Made by a program: the position numbers and the translations under genes. Positions 19,486-27,794 of a DNA stretch of 62,173 nt are shown here, in pieces. Source of the DNA: Betaproteobacteria bacterium (GTDB lineage: Bacteria; Pseudomonadota; Gammaproteobacteria; Burkholderiales; CAIKXV01); assembly GCA_021298815.1 (NCBI GenBank), contig JAJTHE010000016.1, positions 1-62,173 of the forward strand. Direction: 5' to 3'. Within the stretch, counting starts at the first letter, position 1. Every line of letters starts with the position of its first letter. The notes beneath the pieces were generated by a model. The model worked only from the letters and a program-made list of their open reading frames with translations, ran no database searches and had not been told where the DNA came from.

Positions 19486-20427
19486 TCAGGTGAGCAGCCG
19501 GGTAAGGGTGCTGGCCAGGCGCTGCGGTTCGAACTTCGACACGTACTCGTCCACGCCGACCGACTTGCCGAGCTGCTGGTTCGAGTCGCCGGACAGCGAC
19601 GAGTGCATCAGTACCTTGATGCCCTTGAAGCGCGCGTCGCCCTTGATGCAGCGGGTCAGCATGTAGCCGTCCATCTCGGGCATCTCGACGTCGGTCAGCA
19701 CGATCTGCAGGTTCTGCGACAGCGGTTCGCCGCGCGAGGCGGACTGGTCGGCCAGGCGCTGCAGCGTCTCCCAGGCCTGGCGGCCGTTCACCGCCTGCAT
19801 GTGGTGCACGCCGAGCGCGTCCAGGGTGCGCGAGATCTGCATGCGCGCCGTGCTGGAGTCGTCGGCGAAGAACACGGTGCGGTCCTCCTTGCCGATTGGC
19901 GTCACGTGGCGGTAGACGTCGTCGTCGTCGCTGCCGCTGGTGTCGGACAGTACCTTCTCGACGTCCATCATCATCACCAGCCGGCCGTCGGGCAGTTCGG
20001 TCACGGCGGTGATCAGGCCGCCCATCTTCTGCGCGAGCATCGCCGGGGGAACCTTCATCTTCGCCCAGTCCAGGCGCAGGATGGTGTCCACCGCAGCCAC
20101 CAGCAGGCCCTGGGTGCGGCCGTTGTACTCGGTGACGATCATCACCTCGGGCGTGGTGTCGGTGGGCAGGCCGGTGTAGCGCACCAGGTCGATCACCGGC
20201 ACCAGCACGCCGCGCAGGCTGACCATGCCCATCACCGCATTGGGCATGTCGGGAGCGCTGGTGATCGCCGGGGTGCGCATCACCTCGCGCACCTTGAAGA
20301 CGTTGATGCCGAAGGTCTCGGTACGCCCGGTGCGCGTGTCCACGCCGAGCGAGAACATCAGGATCTCGAGCTTGTTGGTGCCGGCGAGCCGGGTGCGTGC
20401 ATCGATGCTCTGCAGGAGTTCGGACAT
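19486..20427 (-). CDS. cheV: CheV: CheW-like coupling domain fused to a receiver (2)
   Basis: Second CheV, 313 residues, arranged like its neighbour: a CheW-like domain with [12 protein letters not shown] and S-L-R-G-V-L-V-P-V-I-D-L, then a receiver with F-A-D-D-S and phospho-Asp in [12 protein letters not shown]. Compared with the first copy it carries an insert near residue 30 (D-T-R-T-G-R-T) and differs in the inter-domain stretch (S-D-D-D-D-V-Y-R-H-V), so it is a diverged paralogue and not a recent duplicate. It sits 34 bases downstream of the receptor gene, suggesting the two work together. Confidence 0.93.
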   Translation of the reverse strand: MSELLQSIDARTRLAGTNKLEILMFSLGVDTRTGRTETFGINVFKVREVMRTPAITSAPDMPNAVMGMVSLRGVLVPVIDLVRYTGLPTDTTPEVMIVTEYNGRTQGLLVAAVDTILRLDWAKMKVPPAMLAQKMGGLITAVTELPDGRLVMMMDVEKVLSDTSGSDDDDVYRHVTPIGKEDRTVFFADDSSTARMQISRTLDALGVHHMQAVNGRQAWETLQRLADQSASRGEPLSQNLQIVLTDVEMPEMDGYMLTRCIKGDARFKGIKVLMHSSLSGDSNQQLGKSVGVDEYVSKFEPQRLASTLTRLLT

Positions 20428-20461
20428 TGGAGTTGAGTTCCCGTGGCGATCCGCGCGGGGG

Positions 20462-22090
20462 TCAGGCGCGAAACTGGCTGACTTGCAGGTTCACTGCATC
20501 TGCGAGGCCTTCGAGGTCGCGCGCGGCGCCGGTGGCGACCTCGATGGCACGGCTGGATTCCTCCGCCATGCGTGCGATGCGCTCGACATGGCGCGCGATC
20601 TCCTGGCTCGCATGGCGCTGTTCCGCGGCGGCCGAGGCGATGTCGCCGACGAAGCTCCGGGTCGATCCGGCGCCATCATGGATCTGCGCCAGCGCACGCT
20701 CGACTTCGGCCGACAGGCCGACGCCCTCGTCGACCTGCGTCGTGCTCTGGTGCAGCTGGGCCACGGCGCTGGCGACCTCCGACTGGATGGTGCTGGTGAG
20801 CGCGGAGCTCTCGGTGGTCGAGCACCCGGTGCGTTCGGCCAGCTTGCGTACCTCGTCGGCCACGACGGCGAAGCCGCGGCCCTGTTCGCCGGCGCGCGCT
20901 GCCTCGATGGCGGCGTTCAGCGCCAGCAGGTTGGTCTGCTCGGAGATGTCGCGGATCACGTCGACGATGGTGGAGATCTCGGCCGAACGCTTGGACAGCG
21001 CCTCGATCAGCCGCGCCGAGTCCTGCACCGACCCGGCAAGCCGGGTCATCGCGGTCGCGGCCTTGTGCATCGTCTCGCGCCCGCTCTCGGACAGCTTGCT
21101 CGCCTGCTGGGCGATGCCCTGCGTCTCGGCCGCATGGTCGGCGACCTGGCTGATGCTCACCGACACCTCTTCCACGGACGCCGCGGTCGAGGATGCCGCT
21201 TCGCTCTGCGCCTGGGCCCGGCCCGCGATCTCGCGTGTCGCGCCGGCCACGCTGGTGGATGCGGCCGACAGGCGCGCCGCGTCGTCCTTGAGCTTGCCGA
21301 CGGTCTGCTGCCACTGGGCCATCAGGCCGTTGAACGCCTGCATCGCCTGGCCGAGTTCGTCCTGCCGTGCGCCCTGGGCGCGCACGGTCAGGTCGTTGTC
21401 GCGCTGCGCGGCCTGCAGCGCTGCGCGCAGCCCGTTCACCGGTCGCAGGATGGAGCGGCTGATCAGCACGCAGGCAGCGAGCAGGAACAGCGCACTGGCC
21501 AGCGTGGAGACGATGACGATCCAGCGCGTGGTCCGGTAGCGGGCGATCGCCGCCTCGTACTCCTTCTGTCCTTCCTGGACCTGGAGTGCCGAGATGGCGG
21601 TGAGAGCGTCGCGCAGGCCGGTCCAGGGGGCTTCGACATCGCCGGTGATGATCATGCGGGCGGTGGCCATGCTGCCGGTCTTCAGTTCGGCGGCGGCCGG
21701 CTTCAGGCCGTCCTCGATGAACCGCTTCAGGCGGGGCAGGGTGCGCTTCTGCAGTTCGATTTCCTCTTCCGTGCTGGCGGTCGCAAGATATGCCGCCAGT
21801 TCCTTCTCGGCCTCGCCCACCCGGGCCAGGATTCGCTCGGCGCGCGCCACGCTGGCCTCCTTGGTGTTCTCCACCAGCGCGAACGCCGCGTCGGCCCGGG
21901 CACGGGTCAGTCGCTCGATCACCGCGGAGATGTGCTGTTGTGACACCATGCGCTCTTCGTAGACAACCCGCAGCGACTCCTTTGCCCGGCTCACGCCCTG
22001 GAATGCCACTACAGCCAGCATCACGATTACGAGCAGCGGCAGCAGGGCGAGGGCCCCGAGGCGCTGGGCGACGGTCAGGCGGGTCAACAT
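20462..22090 (-). CDS. Methyl-accepting chemotaxis protein
   Basis: Transmembrane receptor of 542 residues. TM1 at about 7-30 ([15 protein letters not shown]) is followed by a periplasmic helical bundle, TM2 at about 190-212, a HAMP domain ([11 protein letters not shown]) and a cytoplasmic coiled-coil hairpin whose tip is [27 protein letters not shown]. Just past the tip the sequence reads G-C-S-T-T-E where A-T-x-E-I is usual. There is no C-terminal CheR-docking pentapeptide, matching the lack of cheR here. ATG 22090 is chosen because it starts the TM1 segment; an in-frame start lies 39 bases upstream. Ligand unknown. First gene of the che operon. Confidence 0.92.
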   Translation of the reverse strand: MLTRLTVAQRLGALALLPLLVIVMLAVVAFQGVSRAKESLRVVYEERMVSQQHISAVIERLTRARADAAFALVENTKEASVARAERILARVGEAEKELAAYLATASTEEEIELQKRTLPRLKRFIEDGLKPAAAELKTGSMATARMIITGDVEAPWTGLRDALTAISALQVQEGQKEYEAAIARYRTTRWIVIVSTLASALFLLAACVLISRSILRPVNGLRAALQAAQRDNDLTVRAQGARQDELGQAMQAFNGLMAQWQQTVGKLKDDAARLSAASTSVAGATREIAGRAQAQSEAASSTAASVEEVSVSISQVADHAAETQGIAQQASKLSESGRETMHKAATAMTRLAGSVQDSARLIEALSKRSAEISTIVDVIRDISEQTNLLALNAAIEAARAGEQGRGFAVVADEVRKLAERTGCSTTESSALTSTIQSEVASAVAQLHQSTTQVDEGVGLSAEVERALAQIHDGAGSTRSFVGDIASAAAEQRHASQEIARHVERIARMAEESSRAIEVATGAARDLEGLADAVNLQVSQFRA

Positions 22091-22155
22091 GGGTGAAACT
22101 CCGGTTGGGAACGGCATGCGCTGGCGCACATTCCGATGGACGAGCCGTTAACGGC

Positions 22156-22791
22156 ATGCCGGGCGGGCACTTTAGTTCCCCGACCGGCGCCCGCGACCCC
22201 CGGCCAGCCCCCGGGCGCGGCGTCGTGGTGCTCCTGCTGGCGGCGGGCCTGGCGCGTCGGTTCGGCGGCGACAAGCTGTCCGCCTGCCTGCCCGACGGTC
22301 GCCCGGTCGGGGCCGCCAGCCTGGCGGCCGCCTGCGCCGCCTGGCCGGACGTGCTGTGCGTGGTGCGTCCCGGAACCGCGATGGCCGGGATCGCGTCGCA
22401 GGCTGGGGTGCCGGTGGTCGAATGCCCGGAGGCCGTCGACGGCATGGGATTCAGCCTGGCGGCCGGGGTACGGGCGAGTGCCGAGGCCGCGGGATGGGTG
22501 ATCGCGCTGGCGGACATGCCGTTCGTGCTGCCGGCGACCGTGCGTGCCGTCGCGGCGGCGGTGGCGGACGGCGCGGGGATCGTCGCGCCGGTGCACGGCG
22601 GCGAGCGGGGGCATCCGGTCGGGTTCCGCGGCGAACTCGGACCGGCGCTCGCCGGGCTGCGTGGGGACGAGGGCGCACGCACCGTGGTCGCCGCCCGCAG
22701 GGACCTGGTGCAACTGCTGCCGGTCGACGATCCCGGCATCCTGCGTGACATCGACCGCCCGTCAGACCTGGGCGGGACGGACCCGGCGTAG
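22156..22791 (+). CDS. MobA/MocA-like nucleotidyltransferase
   Basis: NTP-transferase-domain protein of 211 residues resembling molybdopterin cytidylyl/guanylyltransferases (MocA/MobA). The nucleotide-binding signature L-L-L-A-A-G-L-A-R-R-F-G-G-D-K is near residue 26, and the metal-site segment A-L-A-D-M-P-F near 117. MocA supplies the dinucleotide cofactor to xanthine- or CO-dehydrogenase-type enzymes. Its usual partners (XdhC/CoxI and hydroxylase subunits) are absent from the window. ATG 22156 is used; GTG 22225 would start at the motif. The gene diverges from the chemoreceptor and converges on the Crp/Fnr regulator. The exact nucleotide is uncertain. Confidence 0.75.
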   Translation: MPGGHFSSPTGARDPRPAPGRGVVVLLLAAGLARRFGGDKLSACLPDGRPVGAASLAAACAAWPDVLCVVRPGTAMAGIASQAGVPVVECPEAVDGMGFSLAAGVRASAEAAGWVIALADMPFVLPATVRAVAAAVADGAGIVAPVHGGERGHPVGFRGELGPALAGLRGDEGARTVVAARRDLVQLLPVDDPGILRDIDRPSDLGGTDPA

Positions 22792-22812
22792 CGCCGGGCC
22801 GCCGATCCTGGT

Positions 22813-23634
22813 TCAGGCGAGGGCGAGCAGGGACAGGTCGGCGGACAGCAGCGAGGCGCCGGCAGCCATCGACGCCCAGAACAGGTTGCGCGGGGTTCCC
22901 GACCCCTTGCCCTGGATCGCCGGGATCACCATGCGATGCTGTTCCCGGCGCAGCACGCCGTCGCGATGCAGGTCGTTGATGGCGGTGGTGACGGTCTGGC
23001 GCCGCGCGCCGATCATGTTTGCCAGTTCCTGGTGGGTCAGCCGCAGGTCGAGCGTCCATTCGCCGTTGCGCCGCTCGCCCTTGCCGGCGGCGAGCCGCTG
23101 CAGCAGGCGGACGATCCGGTTGGGCACGTCCTCGGAAACGACGTCGGTCAGCGAATCGGCGACCGATTCCATGCGCCAGCGCAGGGTCTCGATGACCGCC
23201 AGCGCCATCGCCGGCCGGGCGGCCAGCAACGCCCGGAAATCGCGGTCGTCGATCACGAAGGCCTCGCCGGCCTCGACGACCTGGGCAGAGGCTACGCGGG
23301 CCGTTGACTTGGACAACCCGCTGAACCCGACCAGTTCGCCCGGGCCGCACAGCGTGATGATGACTTCGTTGCCGGCGGCCGTCTGCCGCATCAGCTTCAC
23401 CAGACCGGTGCGCAGGATGAACACGGTCGAGCGCGGTTCTCCCCGGGTGAACAGGACCTGGCGCCGGCCCAGCACCCGCTTGCCGCAGCGTTCGATCAGC
23501 GCCGTCCGGTCTTCGATGGACAGCAGGTCGAGGAAACTGGCGGAGGTGCGTGGCGTCTGGGGGCCGCTGTCGGCGCCCTCCCGCTCTGGGGTAAAGGCGC
23601 GGTCTTCCAGGTTGTCGGTCATCGTTCGGGCCAT
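22813..23634 (-). CDS. Crp/Fnr-family transcriptional regulator
   Basis: Regulator of 273 residues: an N-terminal cyclic-nucleotide-type beta-roll (about 35-150, with G-P-G-E-L-V-G-F-S-G), a long dimer helix, and a C-terminal winged HTH (L-T-H-Q-E-L-A-N-M-I-G-A-R-R-Q-T-V-T-T-A). Only two Cys are visible before the HTH, so it cannot hold the four-Cys FNR iron-sulfur cluster. The recognition helix R-R-Q-T-V-T-T lacks the FNR E-x-x-S-R pattern. The C-terminal tail after the HTH (about 30 residues, hydrophobic) is unusual. It diverges from cytochrome c'. The effector and targets are unknown. A second in-frame ATG lies at 23622. Confidence 0.87.
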   Translation of the reverse strand: MARTMTDNLEDRAFTPEREGADSGPQTPRTSASFLDLLSIEDRTALIERCGKRVLGRRQVLFTRGEPRSTVFILRTGLVKLMRQTAAGNEVIITLCGPGELVGFSGLSKSTARVASAQVVEAGEAFVIDDRDFRALLAARPAMALAVIETLRWRMESVADSLTDVVSEDVPNRIVRLLQRLAAGKGERRNGEWTLDLRLTHQELANMIGARRQTVTTAINDLHRDGVLRREQHRMVIPAIQGKGSGTPRNLFWASMAAGASLLSADLSLLALA

Positions 23635-23925
23635 TCTCGGGGCGGGGATCGGGAGTGCTCGGGCGAGCAGGTTGTCGCCGATGCAAGAACGCGGCGGCGA
23701 CGGACAGACGCCCGCTGCATCCTCGCAGCCGGTGAGACGCCGTCCTGTAGCCTATGACATGCGTGCGTCAGGATGGTTCCCTGCCGGTTGTCGAATCTGC
23801 AACGAAACGCATCCCGGGTGGCGCACCACCCCGGAAGGGCCTGGCCTGCGCCGCAGTGACTTTCGCTGACGCCCTTGCTAAGCTGGTTGGGCGTTCCAGA
23901 AATACAGGGGGGTAAATTGGGGAAA
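23635..23925. other. 291-base divergent intergenic region
   Basis: This is the longest gap in the window, between the Crp/Fnr-type regulator and the cytochrome c' gene. It should hold promoters for both. I found no FNR/CRP-like palindrome, no strong sigma-70 promoter and no convincing small ORF in it. Confidence 0.5.
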
Positions 23926-24393
23926 ATGTCGATCGTTTCGCGGCGCCTCCTCACGGGTCTCGTTGCCGGTACCGGCCTTGCACTGTCCGTCGGGGCAGGC
24001 ATCGCCTCGGCGCAGACGCCGCAGCAGGCCATCCAGTTCCGCAAGGGCTCGATGCAGGTCCAGAGCTGGCACATGCGTACCCTGGTGCAGATGCTCAAGG
24101 GGCAGCGTCCGTTCGACGCCGCGGTCTACCTGCGCGCCGCGAATGCCCTCGAGGCGATGGCGGTCACCACGGCAGAGGGCTTCATTCCCGGCAGCGAAAC
24201 CGGGGAGACGCGCACGCTGCCCGAGGCGTTCAAGGATGCCGCCGGTTTCCGCGCCGCGGTGGAGCGGTTCCAGGGCGAGGCCAAGAAGGCGGTGGCCGCG
24301 GCACGCTCCGGGGACGAGAAGGCGATGCGGGCGCAGGTGCCCGAACTGATCAAGTCCTGCGACGGCTGCCACGAGCGCTTCCGCAGCAAGTAG
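23926..24393 (+). CDS. Cytochrome c' (class II cytochrome c)
   Basis: Periplasmic haem protein of 155 residues. After a signal peptide (R-R-L-L-T-G-L-V-A-G-T-G ... A-S-A-Q) the protein has the four-helix-bundle pattern with the haem-binding C-D-G-C-H at the extreme C-terminus, the hallmark of class II cytochromes c. Cytochrome c' proteins bind NO and other gases or act as minor electron carriers. ATG 23926 is preferred because it begins the signal peptide; the frame is open 17 codons further upstream. The convergent neighbour is a cytochrome b561, a frequent partner of cytochrome c'. Confidence 0.88.
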   Translation: MSIVSRRLLTGLVAGTGLALSVGAGIASAQTPQQAIQFRKGSMQVQSWHMRTLVQMLKGQRPFDAAVYLRAANALEAMAVTTAEGFIPGSETGETRTLPEAFKDAAGFRAAVERFQGEAKKAVAAARSGDEKAMRAQVPELIKSCDGCHERFRSK

Positions 24394-24495
24394 CGGCTGT
24401 GCGGCAGGGCGATGGCCGGGCCCGGTCCTCGCCCCTGCCGCGGGTTTCCCCGATCCCGGACTGCCTGCCCGCGATCGGCCCCCGGGATGCCGGGC

Positions 24496-25245
24496 TCAGC
24501 CGCCCGCGCCGCTGCGCACCAGCAGCCAGACGCCAGTGGCCGTGCAGGCGACGGTCGCGATCGCGATCACCGGATTCGCGAAGCGAAGCGGGGGCGTCGG
24601 CTCTCCCGGCACCAGCGGCTTGCGCCCGGTGAACATCGCCTTCACCAGGTTCTGGCGCAGCACGACCGCATAGAACGCGACCGCGGCCACGTGCACGCCG
24701 GCGAGCACCAGCAGCAGGTCGAAGTTCCACTTGTGCACGGTGGTCAGCCAGTCGCTGACCTCCTTCGAAACCCAGGGCACCAGCGGTCCCTCTGTGAAGA
24801 TGTCGTCGTTCGCGAACAGCCCGGTGGCGGTCTGCACCAGCAGGCAGGCCAGCATCAGCGCGATCATCCAGCCGCCGAGCGGGGTGTGGCCCGGATAGTG
24901 CGGCGGCGTGCGCCGCACGAGCCCGGCGGCGTAGCGGATCGCTTCGCCGGGGCCGTAGAGGAAATGCCCGAAGCGCGCCGTGGTCGAGCCGACCAGGCCC
25001 CAGACCATGCGCGCCAGCACGAGCGCGAGCACCGCATAACCCGTCCACATGTGCCAGGTCATCTCGTCCAGGCCGCCCACCTCGCCGGTGTACCAGGACA
25101 GCCCGAGCAGCAGCACCAGCAGCCAGTGGAACAGGCGTACCGGCGCGTCCCAGACCCGCGCCTCGGATGCGCCGCCGGCCTCGGTGCCCCCGGGTGCCGG
25201 CGGGCCTGCAGCGGGGTCCACGGTGGGTGGCGTCGATGACTTCAT
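24496..25245 (-). CDS. Cytochrome b561 / Ni,Fe-hydrogenase-type cytochrome b
   Basis: Di-haem membrane cytochrome b of 249 residues. Four hydrophobic helices are apparent, and candidate haem ligands lie in L-F-H-W-L-L-V, T-W-H-M-W-T-G-Y, and V-H-K-W-N-F-D with G-V-H-V-A-A-V. It would transfer electrons between the quinone pool and a periplasmic partner, plausibly the convergent cytochrome c' 102 bases away. ATG 25245 has GGGAGA 7 bases upstream and is preferred to a TTG six codons earlier. The first 30 residues are Pro/Gly-rich and probably disordered. Confidence 0.85.
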   Translation of the reverse strand: MKSSTPPTVDPAAGPPAPGGTEAGGASEARVWDAPVRLFHWLLVLLLGLSWYTGEVGGLDEMTWHMWTGYAVLALVLARMVWGLVGSTTARFGHFLYGPGEAIRYAAGLVRRTPPHYPGHTPLGGWMIALMLACLLVQTATGLFANDDIFTEGPLVPWVSKEVSDWLTTVHKWNFDLLLVLAGVHVAAVAFYAVVLRQNLVKAMFTGRKPLVPGEPTPPLRFANPVIAIATVACTATGVWLLVRSGAGG

Positions 25246-25443
25246 CAGGATTCTCCCGGACAATGCGGGGAGTCTGCCGCGCCGGGCGCCGCACTGGCAA
25301 GTTCGGCACCCTCAGGAGCGAGCCCACCGTGAACGACACGCGCGCGGACGACACATGTACGAACGACACGACCGCACGGCCGCAACCCGGCCCGAGCGGA
25401 CGATTCGCCGGCGCAGCGCCGGCAGCCAACCGAGGAGCTTCAG

Positions 25444-26430
25444 ATGCAGCAGTCGAACCCTTCCGTGACGCTCGCCGCGGCAGCAGCATTCGCAGGCGTG
25501 CTCGCCCTGGCGGCCGCGCCTGCGGCGGCTCAGGCATGGCCCTCGAAACCGGTACGCATGATCGTGCCGTTCCCGCCCGGCGGGTCGACCGACATCTTCG
25601 GCCGCCTGATGGCCGATGCGCTGACCCGCCAGCTCGGCGTGCAGGTCGTGGTCGACAACCGCGGTGGCGCCGGCGGCAACATCGGCGTGGCGCTGGCAGC
25701 GCGTGCACCGGCGGACGGCTACACCATCTCCATGTTCACCGTCGCGCAGAGCATCGCGCCCTCGGTGATGAAGCTCGATTTCGATCCGGCGAAGGACTTC
25801 ACGCCAATCACGCTGATCGCCCGCCTGCCGAGCATCCTGCTGGTGCATCCGTCGTTGCCGGTGCGCAACGTGAAGGAACTGCTCGCGCTGATGAAGAAGC
25901 GGCCGGGCGCGCTGAACTATGCATCGACCGGCCCGGGGACCTCGCCGCACATGCTGATGGAGATGTTCCTGCTGATGTCCGGCACGAAGGCCACACACAT
26001 CGCCTACAAGGGTGCCAGCCCGGCGATGGTCGACCAGCTCGGCGGCATGGTCGAGATGGGCTTCACCACCGGCATCGGGCCGTCGCTGGAGGCGGCGCGC
26101 AGCGGCAAGCTGCGCGCGATCGCGGTGTCCACCGCCGAGCGCTACGCCGCGCTGCCCGACGTGCCCACGGTCGAGGAGGGCGGGGTGAAGGGCTTCGACG
26201 GCAGTTCCTGGCAGGGCCTGGTCGCGCCGGCCAACCTGCCGAAGGACATCCTCGCCCGCCTGAACGCCGAGGCAGTGAAGTACATCCTGTCGCCGGAGGG
26301 GCGCGAGCGCATCGCGCAGCAGGGCGGCAATCCCGGCGGCAACTCACCGGAGGCGTTCGGGCAGTTCATCCAGGCCGAGATCGCGCGCTGGGCCAAGGTG
26401 GCCAAGGCAGCGAACGTGCGCACCAATTGA
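25444..26430 (+). CDS. Bug-family substrate-binding protein (2)
   Basis: Periplasmic Bug/TctC receptor, 328 residues. Signal peptide ends A-P-A-A-A before Q-A-W-P-S-K-P-V-R-M; ligand-loop motifs F-P-P-G-G-S-T-D-I-F-G-R and D-N-R-G-G-A-G-G-N-I-G follow. The residue after D-N-R is Gly rather than Pro or Ala as in most other copies here. No transporter membrane subunits are adjacent. A TTG-start MFS gene follows after 76 bases, and cytochrome b561 diverges upstream across a 198-base spacer that should contain both promoters. The ligand cannot be predicted. Confidence 0.92.
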   Translation: MQQSNPSVTLAAAAAFAGVLALAAAPAAAQAWPSKPVRMIVPFPPGGSTDIFGRLMADALTRQLGVQVVVDNRGGAGGNIGVALAARAPADGYTISMFTVAQSIAPSVMKLDFDPAKDFTPITLIARLPSILLVHPSLPVRNVKELLALMKKRPGALNYASTGPGTSPHMLMEMFLLMSGTKATHIAYKGASPAMVDQLGGMVEMGFTTGIGPSLEAARSGKLRAIAVSTAERYAALPDVPTVEEGGVKGFDGSSWQGLVAPANLPKDILARLNAEAVKYILSPEGRERIAQQGGNPGGNSPEAFGQFIQAEIARWAKVAKAANVRTN

Positions 26431-26506
26431 CCGGGCGGTCGGCATCGGCAGGCGCGAGTCGCTGGGCGACGGGCCCGGCGGGCAAGGCGCGCGGGAGCCG
26501 CGTCCG

Positions 26507-27763
26507 TTGAAGTTCGGATCGGTCGCCTTCCGCGCACTGCGCCATCGGAACTACGCGCTGTTCTTCGCTGGCCAGGGCCTGTCGATGGTCGGCTACTGGG
26601 TGCAGCAGGTCGCCGCTGGCTGGCTGATGTACGAGCTGACCGAGTCGGCGTTCTCGCTCGGCCTGCTCGCGTTCTTCTCGAACCTGCCGGTGCTGCTGCT
26701 GTCGCCGCTGGCCGGATGGTGGTCCGACCATGCGGACCGGCGCCGGCTGATGCTGGCCTCGCAGGTACTGGAAGGCTTGCAGGCGGTGGTGCTGGTGGTG
26801 CTCACGGTGACCGGCCTGATCCAGCCCTGGCACCTGATGGTGCTCGGTTCGATCCTGGGTGCGCTGGTCGCGCTGGAACTGGCGGTGCGCCAGACCTTCC
26901 TGCTCGACCTGATCGACGTGCGGCAGGACCTGCCCAGTGCCATCTCGCTGACGGCGACCATGGGCCAGGCCGGGCGCCTGATCGGCCCGGCGATCGCCGG
27001 GGCGCTGCTGGTGGCGGTCGGCCCGGCATGGTGCTTCGCGGTCAACGCGCTGAGTTATGTCGCGGTGGTGTGCAGCATCCTCGCCATCCGCACCCGCCCG
27101 CAGCCGCCCTCGACCGCGCGCGTCTCGTTCGTCGCCGGCCTGCGCGAGGGCTTCGCCTATGCCTGGAACTCGTACCCGATCCGCAACCTGCTGATCTCGC
27201 TGGCGCTGGTCAGCGTGCTGGTGACGCCCTACCAGAACCTGATGCCGGCCTTCGTCGCCCAGGTGTATGCCGGGGACCCGAAGATGCTCGGTATGCTGCT
27301 CGCGCTGGCCGGCGGCGGGGCGCTCGCCGGCAGCCTCTACCTCGCCGCGCGGCCGAACGCCGCAGGCCTGCTGTCGGTGCTGATGCTGGCGATGGCCGCG
27401 GCCGGGCTGGGCCTGCTCGCCTTCGCCTTCGCCGACCGCTGGTGGCTGTCCGCGCCCTTGGTGGTGATCGTCGGCCTGGGCGTGCTGGCGACGACGCTGC
27501 CGGTGCAGCTGATCATGCAGACCCTGGTCGACGACGACAAGCGCGGGCGCGTGATGAGCCTGTCGACGATGCTGTTCATGGGGGTCGGGCCGATCGGCAA
27601 CCTGCTCGCCGGCAGCGTCGCGGAGGCGATCGGCCCGCGCCTTGCGCTGGCGCTCAACGGTGCGCTGTGCGCGCTGGCCGCGGTCTGGCTGTTCCTGCGC
27701 CGCGACCGCATGCGTGCGGCGATGCGCCCGGTGGTGGAGCGCCTCGGGATCCGCTCGCCGTGA
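26507..27763 (+). CDS. MFS transporter, MFS_3/enterobactin-exporter-like
   Basis: Major facilitator permease of 418 residues with about 12 TM segments. The opening F-R-A-L-R-H-R-N-Y-A-L-F-F-A-G-Q-G-L-S-M-V-G-Y-W is the standard N-terminus of the MFS_3 group, which includes EntS-like exporters, and motif A is seen as G-W-W-S-D-H-A-D-R-R-R. The frame begins at TTG 26507, which places that N-terminus correctly. The C-terminus is cytoplasmic and basic. Substrate unknown; this group mostly exports small amphipathic molecules. The downstream TAXI gene is 31 bases away and may be cotranscribed. Confidence 0.87.
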   Translation: MKFGSVAFRALRHRNYALFFAGQGLSMVGYWVQQVAAGWLMYELTESAFSLGLLAFFSNLPVLLLSPLAGWWSDHADRRRLMLASQVLEGLQAVVLVVLTVTGLIQPWHLMVLGSILGALVALELAVRQTFLLDLIDVRQDLPSAISLTATMGQAGRLIGPAIAGALLVAVGPAWCFAVNALSYVAVVCSILAIRTRPQPPSTARVSFVAGLREGFAYAWNSYPIRNLLISLALVSVLVTPYQNLMPAFVAQVYAGDPKMLGMLLALAGGGALAGSLYLAARPNAAGLLSVLMLAMAAAGLGLLAFAFADRWWLSAPLVVIVGLGVLATTLPVQLIMQTLVDDDKRGRVMSLSTMLFMGVGPIGNLLAGSVAEAIGPRLALALNGALCALAAVWLFLRRDRMRAAMRPVVERLGIRSP

Positions 27764-27794
27764 GGGCGGGCGGGCGCCTTTGGTAGAGTAGGGC

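Noticed and set aside
22813..23634. This Crp/Fnr regulator as the protein binding the FNR box at 56748
   Set aside because: Its recognition helix and lack of the cysteine cluster do not fit the TTGAT/ATCAA site.
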